64,000 nt of DNA from Aliidongia sp035943795 (lineage in GTDB: Bacteria > Pseudomonadota > Alphaproteobacteria > ATCC43930 > CGMCC-115725), in assembly GCF_035943795.1 (NCBI RefSeq), contig NZ_DASZBY010000116.1, positions 1-64,000 on the forward strand, written 5' to 3'. Positions 1 to 9,245 of the stretch are shown one piece after another (positions within the stretch are counted from its first letter, which is position 1; each line of letters starts with the position of its first letter). A program made the translations under genes and the position numbers. The notes beneath the pieces are model-generated. The model was not told where the DNA came from. It was given only the letters and a program-made list of their open reading frames with translations, and did no database searches.

Positions 1-138
1 GTCTATATCGGCGTGCTCGCCGGCGCGCTCAACCTCGCCGTCAGTGCGCTCGCCCATGTCCTGTTCGGCATGCTCGGCGTCGGCATCGGCACCGATGAGA
101 CCAAGCCCGAAGACTATCTGCTGACCAAGGCGTCCTGA
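1..138 (+). CDS. C-terminal end of a probable sodium/solute symporter (partial)
   Basis: An open frame enters from the left edge and stops at a TGA at 136-138, giving the last 45 residues of a protein. The visible part is one hydrophobic segment (Leu/Ala/Val-rich, about 25 residues) followed by a polar tail with the sequence TDETKPEDY. A last membrane helix followed by a short acidic DET-x-x-DY tail is what I expect of SSS-family symporters of the monocarboxylate/acetate type. The next gene is a kinase that carries an SSS-like sensory domain, a common partner of such transporters. The family assignment rests on a short tail and is tentative. Other polytopic permeases are possible. Confidence 0.5.
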   Translation, partial: VYIGVLAGALNLAVSALAHVLFGMLGVGIGTDETKPEDYLLTKAS

Positions 139-156
139 CACCCGGAAGGCCAGCCC

Positions 157-187
157 GCCCGCCGCCGGCTCCGTGACGTCGGCGGGC
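157..187 (+). terminator. Hairpin after the symporter tail
   Basis: An 8-bp perfect inverted repeat (GCCCGCCG at 157-164, CGGCGGGC at 180-187) with a 15-nt loop begins 19 nt after the stop codon. No T-run follows, so it is at best a weak or Rho-assisted terminator separating the transporter from the kinase gene. Confidence 0.3.
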
Positions 188-308
188 GACTGACCCCGTT
201 CCGCACGGCGCCAGCGGGGCCGCCCGACGCGGCTTCGGCCTCGACGGGTCCGGGGCGGTGTGACAGCCTGCCATCAATCGCGGTCGAGGAACCGTTCAGG
301 GAGGAATC

Positions 309-3300
309 GTGCAGGCGTGGTGGGTATTGGCCATCTCCGCGCTCTATCTGGCGATGCTGTTTGCCATCGCCTGGTGGGGGGATCGGCGTACGAACCGGAT
401 CCAGGCCGGCCAGCGGCGGAACACAGTCGCGGCCGTCCTGATCTACGCGCTCACCCTCGCGATCTACAATACCTCGTGGAGTTTCTACGGTTCGGTCGGC
501 CGTGCCGCCGCCGGCGGGCTGGATTTCCTGACGATCTACCTGGGACCCCTCCTCGTGCTCGGGCCGGGACGCCGCGTGCTGACCGACGCCATCGCGGTGG
601 CGAAGGCGCAGAACGCGACCTCCGTGTCGGACTTCATCGCTGCGCGCTACGGCAAGAGCGGGCTGGTTGCGGCGACCGTCACGCTGGTCGCGCTGATGGC
701 GACGTTGCCCTACATCGCCCTGCAACTGAAGGCGATCGCCGTCAGCTACGACGTGCTGACCGGTGCCGTCGAAGGCAGCGGACGTCCGGACCTGCCGTTC
801 TGGCAGGACTCGGCCTTCGCCGTCGCCATATCGATGGCGCTGTTCGCCATTCTGTTCGGCGTGCGCCATGTCGAAGCGAGCGAGCGGCATCGCGGCCTGA
901 TGCTGGCCATCGCCTTCGAGAGCCTGGTCAAGCTCGCCGCCTTCCTGGCCGTAGCGCTTTTCATCATGTTCGGCATCGCCGACGGTCCCCGCGACATCTT
1001 CGCCCGCGCGGCGGCGGACCCGCGGCTGCCGGGGCTACTCCGTCCCGGGCTGGACTGGCCGGCCTGGATCATGCAGACCGTCGTCGCGGCGCTCGCCTTT
1101 CTCTGCCTGCCGCAGGCGTTCCATGTGGCCGTGGTCGAAAACGAAGGACCGGGCCAGGTGCGGGCGGCACGATGGCTCTACCCAGCCTATCTCGTCAGCC
1201 TCAGCGTCGTGATGTTGCCGGTGGCGCTCGTCGGGCTGTTGACCTTCGGCAGCCATGCGATCAACCCGGACAGCTTCATGATTGCACTGCCGCTCCACGC
1301 CGGCAGCGCGCGAATGGGGCTCGTCACTTTCCTCGGCGGCTTGTCGGCGGCGACCGGGATGGTGATCGTGTCGGCGGTCGCCCTCTCGACGATGGTGTGC
1401 AACGACGTCGTCATGCCGCTGCTCATGCGGCTGCCGCAATTCGGCCAGCACACCCGGGTCGGCGGTGTCGCGCCCGTGCTGCTGCGGGTCCGCCGGCTGG
1501 CGGTCATCGCGGTGCTGGCGCTCGCCTATCTGACCTATCGGCTGACCGACAGGGCCTACCCGCTGACGCTGATCGGCCTCATGTCCTTCGTCGCGGTCGC
1601 GCAATTCGGGCCGGGCTTCCTGGGCGCGCTCTATTGGCGCCGGGCGACGCGGTCCGGGGTCCTGAGCGGTCTGGGCGTCGGTTTCGCGGTCTGGGCCTAC
1701 ACGCTGCTGCTGCCCTCGGTCGGCAATGGGGCGCTCATCTCCGACACGTTGCTGAAAGCCGGGCCGTGGGGCGTCGGCTGGCTGCGTCCCATGGCACTGT
1801 TCGGGCTGAACTGGAAGGATCCGATCTCGCATGCCGCCTTCTGGAGCCTGCTGGCGAATTGCCTGGTGTTCATTGCCATCTCGCTCATGCAGGAACAGAG
1901 CCCGCTCGAGCGATCCCAGGCCAGGGCCTTCGTCGTGCATGGCGAGCCGGGCCTGTCGCCGGCCCGTCCCTGGCGGGCGGTGCCGGCGCTGTCCGACCTG
2001 CAGGCGCTGGCCGTCCACTATGTCGGCCGCGAACGGGGCGAGACCGCGCTCGAGGCCTATCTCGCCCGGCGCCGGGCCGACGGGCCGCCGATCGACGGCA
2101 GCGGGTTGGCCGACCGGCATGCCGTCGATTTCACCGAGACCCTGTTGTCCGGCGCGGTCGGGGCCGCGTCCGCGCGGGTCATCATCGCCGGATCCCTGCA
2201 CGGTCGCATGCTGTCGCGCAGCGATGCCATGGCCATGCTGGGCGAGGCGTCCGAAGCGCTCGGCTCTGGCCGCCGCCTGCTCGAAGGCGCGCTGGAGAGC
2301 GTCGGTCAAGGCATCTGCGTGATGGATGCGGCGTTCACGGTCGCCGCCTGGAACCAGCGCTTCCTCGATCTGCTCGCCCTGCCGCGCGATCTCGTCCGCG
2401 TCGGCACGCCGCTCGCCGACATCATCCGGTTCAACACGTCGCGCGGCGAATATGGCGCCGACGACCTCAACGCCCTGGTCGTCAACCGCGACCGAGACGC
2501 GCTGGCATGGCCCTATACCTACGTTCGGGAACGCCCCGACGGTACCGTGCTCGAGGTTCTCTACAACCGCATGCCCAGCGGCGGCTATGTCTCGACCTAC
2601 ACGGACGTGACCGAGCGGCATCGGGCGGCGGCTGACCTGAAGGAAGCGAACGAACGCCTGGAGCAGCGGGTGAAGACCCGCACGGAGGATCTGCAGCAGG
2701 CGAAAGCCCAGGCGGAGCAGGCGAATGCCGCCAAGACCCGTTTCCTGGCGGCGGCGAGCCACGACCTGCTGCAACCGCTGAACGCGGCACGTCTGTTCGC
2801 CTCGGCACTTCGGGAGGATATCGTCGCTGCGGCCGGCGCGGTGCCGGAGGGGCACCGCCAGCGGGAGCTGGAACTTTCGGCCAACCTGCTGGCATCGCTC
2901 CGCTCCACGGAATTCCTGCTGGGCGATCTGCTCGACATCTCGTCCCTCGACTCCGGCGCGATCAAGCCGGACGAGCGCGCGTTCGCGATCGGGCCAATCC
3001 TCGGCGAACTGGGCGTCGAGTTCGCTGCCCTGGCCGGAGAACGGGGCCTGACCTTCCGCATCGTGCCGTCCGGCCTCACCGTGCGGAGCGATCCGCGCCT
3101 GCTGCGCCGGATCGTCCAGAATCTCCTGTCCAATGCCGTCCGCTATACCCGGACGGGCGGCGTGCTGCTGGGCTGCCGCCACCATGCCGACCGGGTCCGC
3201 ATCTCGGTCTACGATACCGGGCCCGGCATCGCACCGGAGGACCAGGCCGTCGTGTTCGAGGAATTCCGGCGCCTGCAGGCGTCCGACACGGGTGCGCAAC

Positions 3301-3866
3301 GGGGCCTCGGCCTCGGCCTCGCGATCGTCGATCGTGCCGCGCGGCTGCTGGGCCATCGCGTCATCCTGCGCTCGGTCATGGGCCGGGGGACCTGTTTCTC
3401 GGTCGAGGTGCCGCTCCAGGATGCGGCCCTCTTTCCCGTTCCGGCGCCGACCATGCCTGTCCGGGACATGGTCGCCGGGCTGCGGGTGCTGTGCATCGAC
3501 AACGAGCCGGCCATCCTGCTCGGCATGCGCGCGCTGATGGAGCCCTGGGGCTGCCGGGTGACGACCGGCCGCGATGGTAAGGAGGCCACGGCGGCTCTGG
3601 CCGGCACGATACCCGACCTCGTTGTGGCCGATTATCATCTGGGCACGGCCGAACATGGGCTTGGCCTGATCGCGCGGCTACGATCGGAATGGGGACGGCA
3701 GGTCCCGTCGCTGCTGCTGACGGCGGATCGATCGGAGGTGGTCCGGCAGGCAGCGATGGCGGCCGGCTGCGACATCCTGGGCAAGCCGGTTCGCCCGGCG
3801 TCGCTCCGGCGCTTCCTGGCCGCGGTGGCGCTGGGCGAACCATCGGACGTCGGAGGGGCGCCGTGA
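309..3866 (+). CDS. Hybrid sensor histidine kinase with N-terminal symporter-like membrane domain (CbrA/CrbS type)
   Basis: This 1185-residue protein has four parts. Residues 1-520 form a many-helix membrane region resembling the Na+/solute symporter (SSS) fold. A PAS domain lies at about 655-770 and a coiled coil at 775-810. The kinase core has the H-box AAASHDLLQPLN (phospho-His818), an N-box near 936 and ATP-lid glycines YDTGPGI and GLGLGLAIV. A C-terminal receiver spans about 1065-1178 with Asp1108 and a KPV lysine. The GTG at 309 is chosen because GGGAGG lies just upstream. The stop overlaps the start of the next gene, a LuxR-type regulator, so the pair is translationally coupled. Known relatives (CbrA, CrbS) control acetate or amino-acid use. 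Sitting behind a symporter tail, this one probably senses or responds to uptake of a related carboxylate. Confidence 0.88.
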   Translation: MQAWWVLAISALYLAMLFAIAWWGDRRTNRIQAGQRRNTVAAVLIYALTLAIYNTSWSFYGSVGRAAAGGLDFLTIYLGPLLVLGPGRRVLTDAIAVAKAQNATSVSDFIAARYGKSGLVAATVTLVALMATLPYIALQLKAIAVSYDVLTGAVEGSGRPDLPFWQDSAFAVAISMALFAILFGVRHVEASERHRGLMLAIAFESLVKLAAFLAVALFIMFGIADGPRDIFARAAADPRLPGLLRPGLDWPAWIMQTVVAALAFLCLPQAFHVAVVENEGPGQVRAARWLYPAYLVSLSVVMLPVALVGLLTFGSHAINPDSFMIALPLHAGSARMGLVTFLGGLSAATGMVIVSAVALSTMVCNDVVMPLLMRLPQFGQHTRVGGVAPVLLRVRRLAVIAVLALAYLTYRLTDRAYPLTLIGLMSFVAVAQFGPGFLGALYWRRATRSGVLSGLGVGFAVWAYTLLLPSVGNGALISDTLLKAGPWGVGWLRPMALFGLNWKDPISHAAFWSLLANCLVFIAISLMQEQSPLERSQARAFVVHGEPGLSPARPWRAVPALSDLQALAVHYVGRERGETALEAYLARRRADGPPIDGSGLADRHAVDFTETLLSGAVGAASARVIIAGSLHGRMLSRSDAMAMLGEASEALGSGRRLLEGALESVGQGICVMDAAFTVAAWNQRFLDLLALPRDLVRVGTPLADIIRFNTSRGEYGADDLNALVVNRDRDALAWPYTYVRERPDGTVLEVLYNRMPSGGYVSTYTDVTERHRAAADLKEANERLEQRVKTRTEDLQQAKAQAEQANAAKTRFLAAASHDLLQPLNAARLFASALREDIVAAAGAVPEGHRQRELELSANLLASLRSTEFLLGDLLDISSLDSGAIKPDERAFAIGPILGELGVEFAALAGERGLTFRIVPSGLTVRSDPRLLRRIVQNLLSNAVRYTRTGGVLLGCRHHADRVRISVYDTGPGIAPEDQAVVFEEFRRLQASDTGAQRGLGLGLAIVDRAARLLGHRVILRSVMGRGTCFSVEVPLQDAALFPVPAPTMPVRDMVAGLRVLCIDNEPAILLGMRALMEPWGCRVTTGRDGKEATAALAGTIPDLVVADYHLGTAEHGLGLIARLRSEWGRQVPSLLLTADRSEVVRQAAMAAGCDILGKPVRPASLRRFLAAVALGEPSDVGGAP

Positions 3867-4537
3867 AGATCATCGTGGCCGACGACCACCCGCTCGTGCA
3901 GGAAGCGCTCGGTCATGTCCTCGCCCAGAGCTTCCCCGACGCCGCGATCCTGCCTTGCTTGTGCCTTGCCGACGTCACGGCAACGGTCGCCCGCCATCGG
4001 GCGGATATCGACCTCGTGCTGCTCGATCTCCATATGCCGGACTCCCAGGGCTTCGCCGGCCTGTTCCAGATGCTGTCGCTGTATCCCACGGTGCCAGTCG
4101 CCATCCTTTCCGCGACCGAGGATCCGGGCACCATCCGGCGAGCCCTCGATTTCGGGGCGTCCGGATATATCCCCAAATCATTGTCCATGGCGCGGATGGC
4201 CGATGCAATCCGTGGCGTGCTGGGCGGCGAAATCTGGGCACCCGAGCATCCGAACGATGGCGGCGGAGGCGGTCACGACAACGCCGAATGGGCCCGACGG
4301 TTCGCGTCCCTGTCCCCGCAGCAGATGCGCATCCTGGCGCTGGTACGGGAAGGCCGTCTCAACAAACAGATCGCCGGCGACCTCGGCATCGCCGAACAGA
4401 CCGTCAAGGTTCATGTCTCGACGATTCTGCGAAAGCTCCAGGTGGGTAGCCGGACGCAGGCGGCCGTCGCGGCGGATCGGCTCGCCATCCACAGCCCGCA
4501 GATGGCCGATCGGCCGGTTCGACCGTCCGACGCGTGA
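3863..4537 (+). CDS. LuxR/NarL-family response regulator (CrbR-like)
   Basis: A 224-residue protein with an N-terminal receiver (acidic DD at 7-8, phospho-acceptor Asp55 in LLDLHMPD, conserved Lys in IPKSL) and a C-terminal LuxR-type helix-turn-helix with LSPQQMRIL and the recognition region AEQTVKVHVSTIL. The GTG at 3863 overlaps the kinase stop by 4 nt and is preceded by GGAGGGG, which decides the start over longer frames. As partner of the SSS-type hybrid kinase it would bind DNA after phosphotransfer. In CrbSR systems the target is acetyl-CoA synthetase, but no such gene lies in this window, so the targets are unknown. Confidence 0.9.
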   Translation: MKIIVADDHPLVQEALGHVLAQSFPDAAILPCLCLADVTATVARHRADIDLVLLDLHMPDSQGFAGLFQMLSLYPTVPVAILSATEDPGTIRRALDFGASGYIPKSLSMARMADAIRGVLGGEIWAPEHPNDGGGGGHDNAEWARRFASLSPQQMRILALVREGRLNKQIAGDLGIAEQTVKVHVSTILRKLQVGSRTQAAVAADRLAIHSPQMADRPVRPSDA

Positions 4538-4702
4538 GTTCCCGGGCGGATCGCGGGGGCGGGCTACCGATCGCCCAAGTCCGGAGCCGGGATGATTTGG
4601 CCCGGATCAAAATTGACCTCGGCCTGAGGAAGGCGGCCCATGCGCGCCGCCGCCAGACTGGTGTTCTAATCGGGCTGACGTCCAGCGTTACCGATCGCAG
4701 CG

Positions 4703-7093
4703 TCAACGCTCTCGAGGAGGGGCGGTCCTCTGCGCCTTCAGCGCATTTTCCAGAGTCAGGTGCAGAGTGTCTCGGCGGTAAGGCTTCACGACGAGCACCG
4801 CGTCGAGGAGTGCGGCCTCGGATCTGACCCCACTGTCACCCGTCGCGAGAACCAGGCACAGGTCGGGCCTGGCGGCGCGGGCGTCCCTCGCGAGTTGCAG
4901 GCCAGAGACTCCGGGCAGCCCGACGTCGGTGAGAAGGATGTCCACGAGACCGTCGTCCAGGATCTTCAAAGCCTCCTCGGCCGTGCGGGCCTCCTTTACC
5001 TGGCAGCCAGCCTCGCTCAGCATTTCCGCCGTCGTGGCACGGATGGGCTCGTCATCTTCGACCAGCAGGACCGTCGCGCCTTTGAGCGCGTCGGGGTGGG
5101 TCTGTTGCTGCGGCGCCCGGGCCAGGACCCGCCTCTGAGCGTGATTGGCCAGCACGTGCCGGATCTTCCGGGCCAGCGCGTCGCGTGTATAGGGCTTGGC
5201 AAGCAGCTCCACGCCAGGATCGAGCCGTCCGCCGTGCACGATGGCATTTTGGGTGTAGCCGGAGGTGAAGAGGACCGCAACATTGGGAAGCCGCTCCTTG
5301 GCTCTTCGCGCGAGTTCCGGGCTGCGCAGCGCGCCAGGCATCATCACATCGGTGAAGATCAGGTCTATCGGTATGCCGCTGTCGACGATGACAAGGGCGG
5401 CCGCGGCATCCCTCGCCTTGACCACGCGGTAGCCAAGCTCCGTCAGCATGGTGATGGCGACGTCGCGAACCTCGTCGTCATCCTCGACCACCAGGATGGT
5501 CTCTTCTCCGCCCCTCGCCTCGCCGGAGGGAGGACCGACCAAAGCATCCTCGGTCGCCGCCTCTCGCGGGAAATACAGCTTCACCGTCGTTCCGGCGCCG
5601 ACCTCGCTATAGATCTTGACGTGTCCGCCGGATTGCTTGAGGAAGCCATAGACCATGGCGAGGCCCAGTCCCGTGCCCTTGTCTTCCGCCTTGGTTGTGA
5701 AGAACGGCTCATAGACCCGATCCAGGATTTCCGGTGGAATGCCGGACCCTGTGTCGGTCACCGCGATCATCACATACTGTCCCGCCGCCAGATCGTCATG
5801 CTGGCGGACATACTCGTCGTCGAGGAAGGCGTTGCTGGCCTCGATCGTCAGCCGGCCTTCGCCGTTCATCGCGTCCCGGGCGTTGATCGCGAGGTTCAGA
5901 ATGGCATTCTCCAGCTGATCCGGATCGATGAGGCTGTTCCACAGCCCGCCGGCGACCACCGTCTCGACCTCGATCTCCCCACCGAGGGCGCGACGCAGCA
6001 ACTCGTCCATGCCTTTGATGACGCGGCCGACGTTCACCACCCTCGGTTCCAGCGGCTGACGCCTTGCAAAGGCGAGCAACTGGGATGCCAGTTTCGCTCC
6101 GCGCGCAACGCCCGCCAGGGCGCTCTGGACACGCATCTCGGCGCGGGGATTGCCGGCGAGGTCCCTGCCCAGCAGTTGCAGGTTTCCGCTGATCACCTGC
6201 AAAAGGTTGTTGAAGTCGTGGGCGACCCCGCCGGTGAGCTGTCCAATCGCCTCCAGCTTCTGCGACCGGATCATCGTCGCATGCGCCTGCTGGAGAGCGG
6301 CCTCGGCCTCCCGGCGTTCGGTGATGTCCCGGGTCACCTTGGCAAAGCCGAGCAGCTTGCCGTCGTCGTCCCGGATCGCGTCGATCACGACGTGCGCCCA
6401 GAAGGGAGTACCGTCCTTGCGTAGCCTTTGGCCCTCGTGCTCCCAGCGTCCGTCCCGCGTCGCGGTCTCCAGGCCGGTACGCGGAAGGCCTGCGGCCCGA
6501 TCCGCTTCGGTGTAGAAGTTGGAGAAATGGCGCCCGATGATCTCCTCGGGCGCATAGCCTTTGATGCGCTGGGCGCCTGCGTTCCAGCTCGCGACGTGAC
6601 CGTTCACATCCAGCATGTAGATGGCGTAATCGGTCACGCCTTGCACGAGCAGCCGGAATTGCTCCTCGCTCTGCCGTAATTTGGCCTCGGCGGCTTTCCG
6701 CTCCGTCAAGTCGCGGGTGATCTTGGCGAAGCCGACGAGGTCGCCCTCGGGCGAGCGGATCGCGTCGATGACGACATGGGCCCAGAACTGTGTGCCGTCC
6801 TTGCGCACGCGCCAGCCCTCGCGCTCGAACCGACCGGTCCGCGCGGCCTCCTGCAGCGCCGAGGCAGGGACGTTCTGCGCCCGCTCGGCCTCCGTGTAGA
6901 AGGTCGAGAAATGATGGCCGATGATTTCATCGGCTTCGTAGCCCTTGAAGCGCTTGGCGCCGGGGTTCCAGCTGGTTACATGCCCGTCGCGATCCAGCAT
7001 GTAGATCGCATAGTCGGTAATCGCCTCGACGAGGAGCCGGTAACGGCCCTCGCTGGAGTGAGCGGCTTCGAAGTGATTGGAGCTTTTCGTCAT
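4703..7093 (-). CDS. Soluble hybrid histidine kinase, PAS-PAS-HisKA-HATPase-REC-REC
   Basis: The start at 7093 (MTKSSNHFEAA) gives 796 residues and has an AGGA just upstream; the frame stays open further upstream but without recognisable sequence. Two tandem, near-repeat PAS domains (about 15-135 and 140-260; DYAIYMLDxxGHV occurs in both) precede a HisKA domain with GGVAHDFNNLLQ (His292), an HATPase domain with DTGSGIPPE and GTGLGLAMVYGF, and two receivers (about 525-640 and 670-785), each with acidic and KPY signatures. There are no membrane segments and no LOV cysteine motif, so the PAS ligand is unknown. The HDFNN box is typical of kinases acting through their own receivers. It is divergent from the alcohol dehydrogenase at 7332 and has no obvious cognate DNA-binding regulator nearby. 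Confidence 0.85.
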   Translation of the reverse strand: MTKSSNHFEAAHSSEGRYRLLVEAITDYAIYMLDRDGHVTSWNPGAKRFKGYEADEIIGHHFSTFYTEAERAQNVPASALQEAARTGRFEREGWRVRKDGTQFWAHVVIDAIRSPEGDLVGFAKITRDLTERKAAEAKLRQSEEQFRLLVQGVTDYAIYMLDVNGHVASWNAGAQRIKGYAPEEIIGRHFSNFYTEADRAAGLPRTGLETATRDGRWEHEGQRLRKDGTPFWAHVVIDAIRDDDGKLLGFAKVTRDITERREAEAALQQAHATMIRSQKLEAIGQLTGGVAHDFNNLLQVISGNLQLLGRDLAGNPRAEMRVQSALAGVARGAKLASQLLAFARRQPLEPRVVNVGRVIKGMDELLRRALGGEIEVETVVAGGLWNSLIDPDQLENAILNLAINARDAMNGEGRLTIEASNAFLDDEYVRQHDDLAAGQYVMIAVTDTGSGIPPEILDRVYEPFFTTKAEDKGTGLGLAMVYGFLKQSGGHVKIYSEVGAGTTVKLYFPREAATEDALVGPPSGEARGGEETILVVEDDDEVRDVAITMLTELGYRVVKARDAAAALVIVDSGIPIDLIFTDVMMPGALRSPELARRAKERLPNVAVLFTSGYTQNAIVHGGRLDPGVELLAKPYTRDALARKIRHVLANHAQRRVLARAPQQQTHPDALKGATVLLVEDDEPIRATTAEMLSEAGCQVKEARTAEEALKILDDGLVDILLTDVGLPGVSGLQLARDARAARPDLCLVLATGDSGVRSEAALLDAVLVVKPYRRDTLHLTLENALKAQRTAPPRER

Positions 7094-7331
7094 CGTCCTA
7101 TCCAGCCCGGGGCGGGTTGCGAGACTTCTCACCGTCGAGGACCTGAAAAAGTGCCGGGGCGGCCGGGTATAGTTGGAGATCGTCGAGAGTCCCCGTTGGG
7201 TTCCCGGGCGATTGAGCGCCAGGCCATCGAGGCGCGCGGCTTCGACCGCTCCCGGCCGTCGATAGCTCCCGCATGGAACCTGCTTCCCGGCTGCATGTTG
7301 CGGATGACATACACCAACGGGAGGCGTTTCG

Positions 7332-8507
7332 ATGCGTGCACTGTGCTGGCATGGAAAGGGTGACGTTCGCGTCGATACCGTTCCTGATCCGACGATCCAA
7401 CATCCCCGCGACGCGATCATCAAGATTACGGCGTGCGCCATCTGCGGGTCGGATCTGCACCTCTACGACGGTTACCAGCCGACCATGGAAAGCGGCGACA
7501 TCCTCGGCCACGAGAACATGGGCGAGGTGATCGAGCTTGGGTCCGAGGTCACCAATCTCAAGATCGGCGATCGCGTCGTCGTACCCTTTACGATCAGCTG
7601 CGGCCAATGCTGGTTCTGCCAGAAGGGTTTGTTCTCCTGTTGCGACCGGACCAACCCGAACGCCGAAATGGCCCGCAAGGCCATGGGCCAATCACCCGCG
7701 GGTCTGTTCGGCTTCAGCCATATGCTGGGCGGCTACAGCGGGGGCCAAGCGGAGTATTTGCGCGTTCCCATGGCCGACGTGGGGCCGATCAAGGTGCCGG
7801 ACAGCGTGACCGACGAACAGGCGTTGTTCCTGTCGGACATCTTCCCGACCGGATACATGGCCGCAGTCAACGCGCAGATCGAAGACGGCGACACCGTCGC
7901 GATCTGGGGCTGCGGCCCGGTCGGCCAATTTGCCATCCGTTCAGCGTTGATGCTGGGCGCCGGAAGGGTCATCGCGATCGACGAGGTGCCGGAGCGCTTG
8001 GCGATGGCGGTCGCCGGCGGTGCCGAAACGATCGACTTCTCGCAAAGCGATGTGCACGACGAGCTGATGTCCCGCACCAAGGGCCGTGGCCCGGACAGCT
8101 GCATCGATGCCGTCGGTTGCGAAGCCGCGGGGCACGGTGCCGCGGATGCGGTGATGGACAAGGTCAAGGCGGCGACGTTCCTGGCGACCGACCGGGTTCA
8201 CGTGCTGCGGCAGGTGATCATGGCCTGCCGCAAGGGCGGCACGGTCTCCATTCCCGGCGTCTATGTCGGCATGGGCGACAAGCTGCCGATCGGCGCCCTG
8301 ATGAACAAGGGCCTGACGGTAAAAACCGGTCAGACCCATGTCCAGGCTTACACCAAGCCCCTGCTGGCTAAGATCGAAGCGGGTGAGATCGACCCCAGCT
8401 TCGTCGTGACCCATCCGGCCAGCCTGGAAGACGCGCCCGCGATGTATGAGAAGTTCCGAAACAAGGAGGACGGCGTCATCAAGGTCGTCCTTCGCCCCGA
8501 ACGTTAG
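7332..8507 (+). CDS. Zinc-dependent alcohol dehydrogenase (formaldehyde-dehydrogenase-like MDR)
   Basis: A 391-residue medium-chain dehydrogenase. The catalytic zinc site is seen in CAICGSDLH and GHENMGEV, the structural zinc cysteines in CGQCWFCQKG followed by CC, and the Rossmann glycines in GCGPVGQ. The long insert and the family member length match the glutathione-independent formaldehyde/alcohol dehydrogenase branch, which oxidises small alcohols or aldehydes with NAD(P). GGGAGG precedes the ATG. It is followed by a perfect hairpin and a HAD phosphatase gene, and lies near catalase and heat-shock genes, suggesting aldehyde or stress detoxification. The substrate cannot be fixed from sequence. 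Confidence 0.85.
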   Translation: MRALCWHGKGDVRVDTVPDPTIQHPRDAIIKITACAICGSDLHLYDGYQPTMESGDILGHENMGEVIELGSEVTNLKIGDRVVVPFTISCGQCWFCQKGLFSCCDRTNPNAEMARKAMGQSPAGLFGFSHMLGGYSGGQAEYLRVPMADVGPIKVPDSVTDEQALFLSDIFPTGYMAAVNAQIEDGDTVAIWGCGPVGQFAIRSALMLGAGRVIAIDEVPERLAMAVAGGAETIDFSQSDVHDELMSRTKGRGPDSCIDAVGCEAAGHGAADAVMDKVKAATFLATDRVHVLRQVIMACRKGGTVSIPGVYVGMGDKLPIGALMNKGLTVKTGQTHVQAYTKPLLAKIEAGEIDPSFVVTHPASLEDAPAMYEKFRNKEDGVIKVVLRPER

Positions 8508-8525
8508 CAGGCGATACGACGCCGC

Positions 8526-8561
8526 AGGTGATTGCCCGGCCGCGGCGCCGGGCAATCACCT
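8526..8561 (+). terminator. Perfect 15-bp hairpin between adh and the HAD gene
   Basis: AGGTGATTGCCCGGC (8526-8540) and its exact complement (8547-8561) flank a 6-nt loop. It lies 19 nt after the dehydrogenase stop and immediately before the GGAGG of the HAD gene. There is no T-tract, so it could terminate, stabilise the upstream mRNA 3' end or modulate translation of the downstream gene. Confidence 0.5.
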
Positions 8562-8573
8562 CTTGGAGGCAAC

Positions 8574-9245
8574 ATGGCGAAGGCAGTCATATTCGACATC
8601 GACGGCACGCTTCTGGATAGCGTCGATCTTCATGCCCGTGCTTGGGTAGAGGCGTTCAGAGATTTCGGCCACACCGTCGAATTCCAGGAGGTTCGGGGCC
8701 AGATCGGCAAGGGCGGTGACCAGCTCCTCCCCGTATTCCTGTCCCCTGCGGAGATCGGGAGCCAGGGAGAGGGTCTGGAGAAGCACCGCAGCGCGATCTT
8801 CAAGGAGCGCTACCTGCCGGAGGTAATGGCGTTTCCCGATGTTCGCCGCCTGTTCCAGCGGTTGCTGGAGCACGGAATGAAGGTGGCTCTCGCGTCGTCG
8901 GCCAAGGGCGACGAGCTTGAGACCTACAAGCAGATCGCCGGGATCGAAGACTTGATCGATGCCGAAACCTCTTCGGACGATGCCGACAAGAGCAAACCGC
9001 ACCCGGACATTTTCGAAGCGGCCATCCAGCGGCTTGGCGCCGTTCCGCGCGCAGCGATCTATGTCGTAGGAGACACGCCATACGATGCCGAAGCTGCGGG
9101 GAAGGCAGGCCTCCGGACCATCGGCGTGACCTGCGGCGGCTGGTCGGAAGACGAATTGAAGAGAGCAGGCTGCATCGAGGTCTATGCGGATCCGGCAGAC
9201 TTGCTGGACCGCTACGATGAGTCGCCCTTGGCAGAACCGGAATGA
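8574..9245 (+). CDS. HAD-superfamily hydrolase, beta-phosphoglucomutase/phosphoglycolate phosphatase-like
   Basis: A 223-residue protein with all HAD motifs: DIDGTLLDS at the N-terminus (nucleophile and acid Asp), Ser in ALASSAKGD, Lys in KSKPHPD and the metal-binding acidic motif VVGDTPYDAE. A helical cap lies between motifs I and II. The start is ATG 8574 with TTGGAGG 5 nt upstream. Members dephosphorylate small phosphorylated metabolites such as sugar phosphates or phosphoglycolate. The substrate is not predictable here. It may be co-transcribed with the dehydrogenase if the intervening hairpin does not terminate. Confidence 0.82.
   Translation: MAKAVIFDIDGTLLDSVDLHARAWVEAFRDFGHTVEFQEVRGQIGKGGDQLLPVFLSPAEIGSQGEGLEKHRSAIFKERYLPEVMAFPDVRRLFQRLLEHGMKVALASSAKGDELETYKQIAGIEDLIDAETSSDDADKSKPHPDIFEAAIQRLGAVPRAAIYVVGDTPYDAEAAGKAGLRTIGVTCGGWSEDELKRAGCIEVYADPADLLDRYDESPLAEPE

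Noticed and set aside
1035..3656. Long open frame on the minus strand opposite the hybrid kinase
   Set aside because: The plus-strand frame has all kinase and receiver motifs. The opposite translation is low-complexity and typical of antisense shadows in GC-rich DNA.
4597..4610. TTGGCCCGGATCAA, a partial FNR/FixK-like box
   Set aside because: It lies between two convergent genes with no start codon at a useful distance, and one half-site deviates from the consensus.
4534..4827. Possible small gene between the response regulator and the PAS kinase
   Set aside because: It overlaps the kinase 3' end, has no ribosome-binding site worth noting and its product resembles nothing.
4760..6424. Open frame of 554 codons antisense to the PAS hybrid kinase
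   Set aside because: Shadow frame. The kinase H-box, ATP-binding and receiver motifs are on the minus strand.
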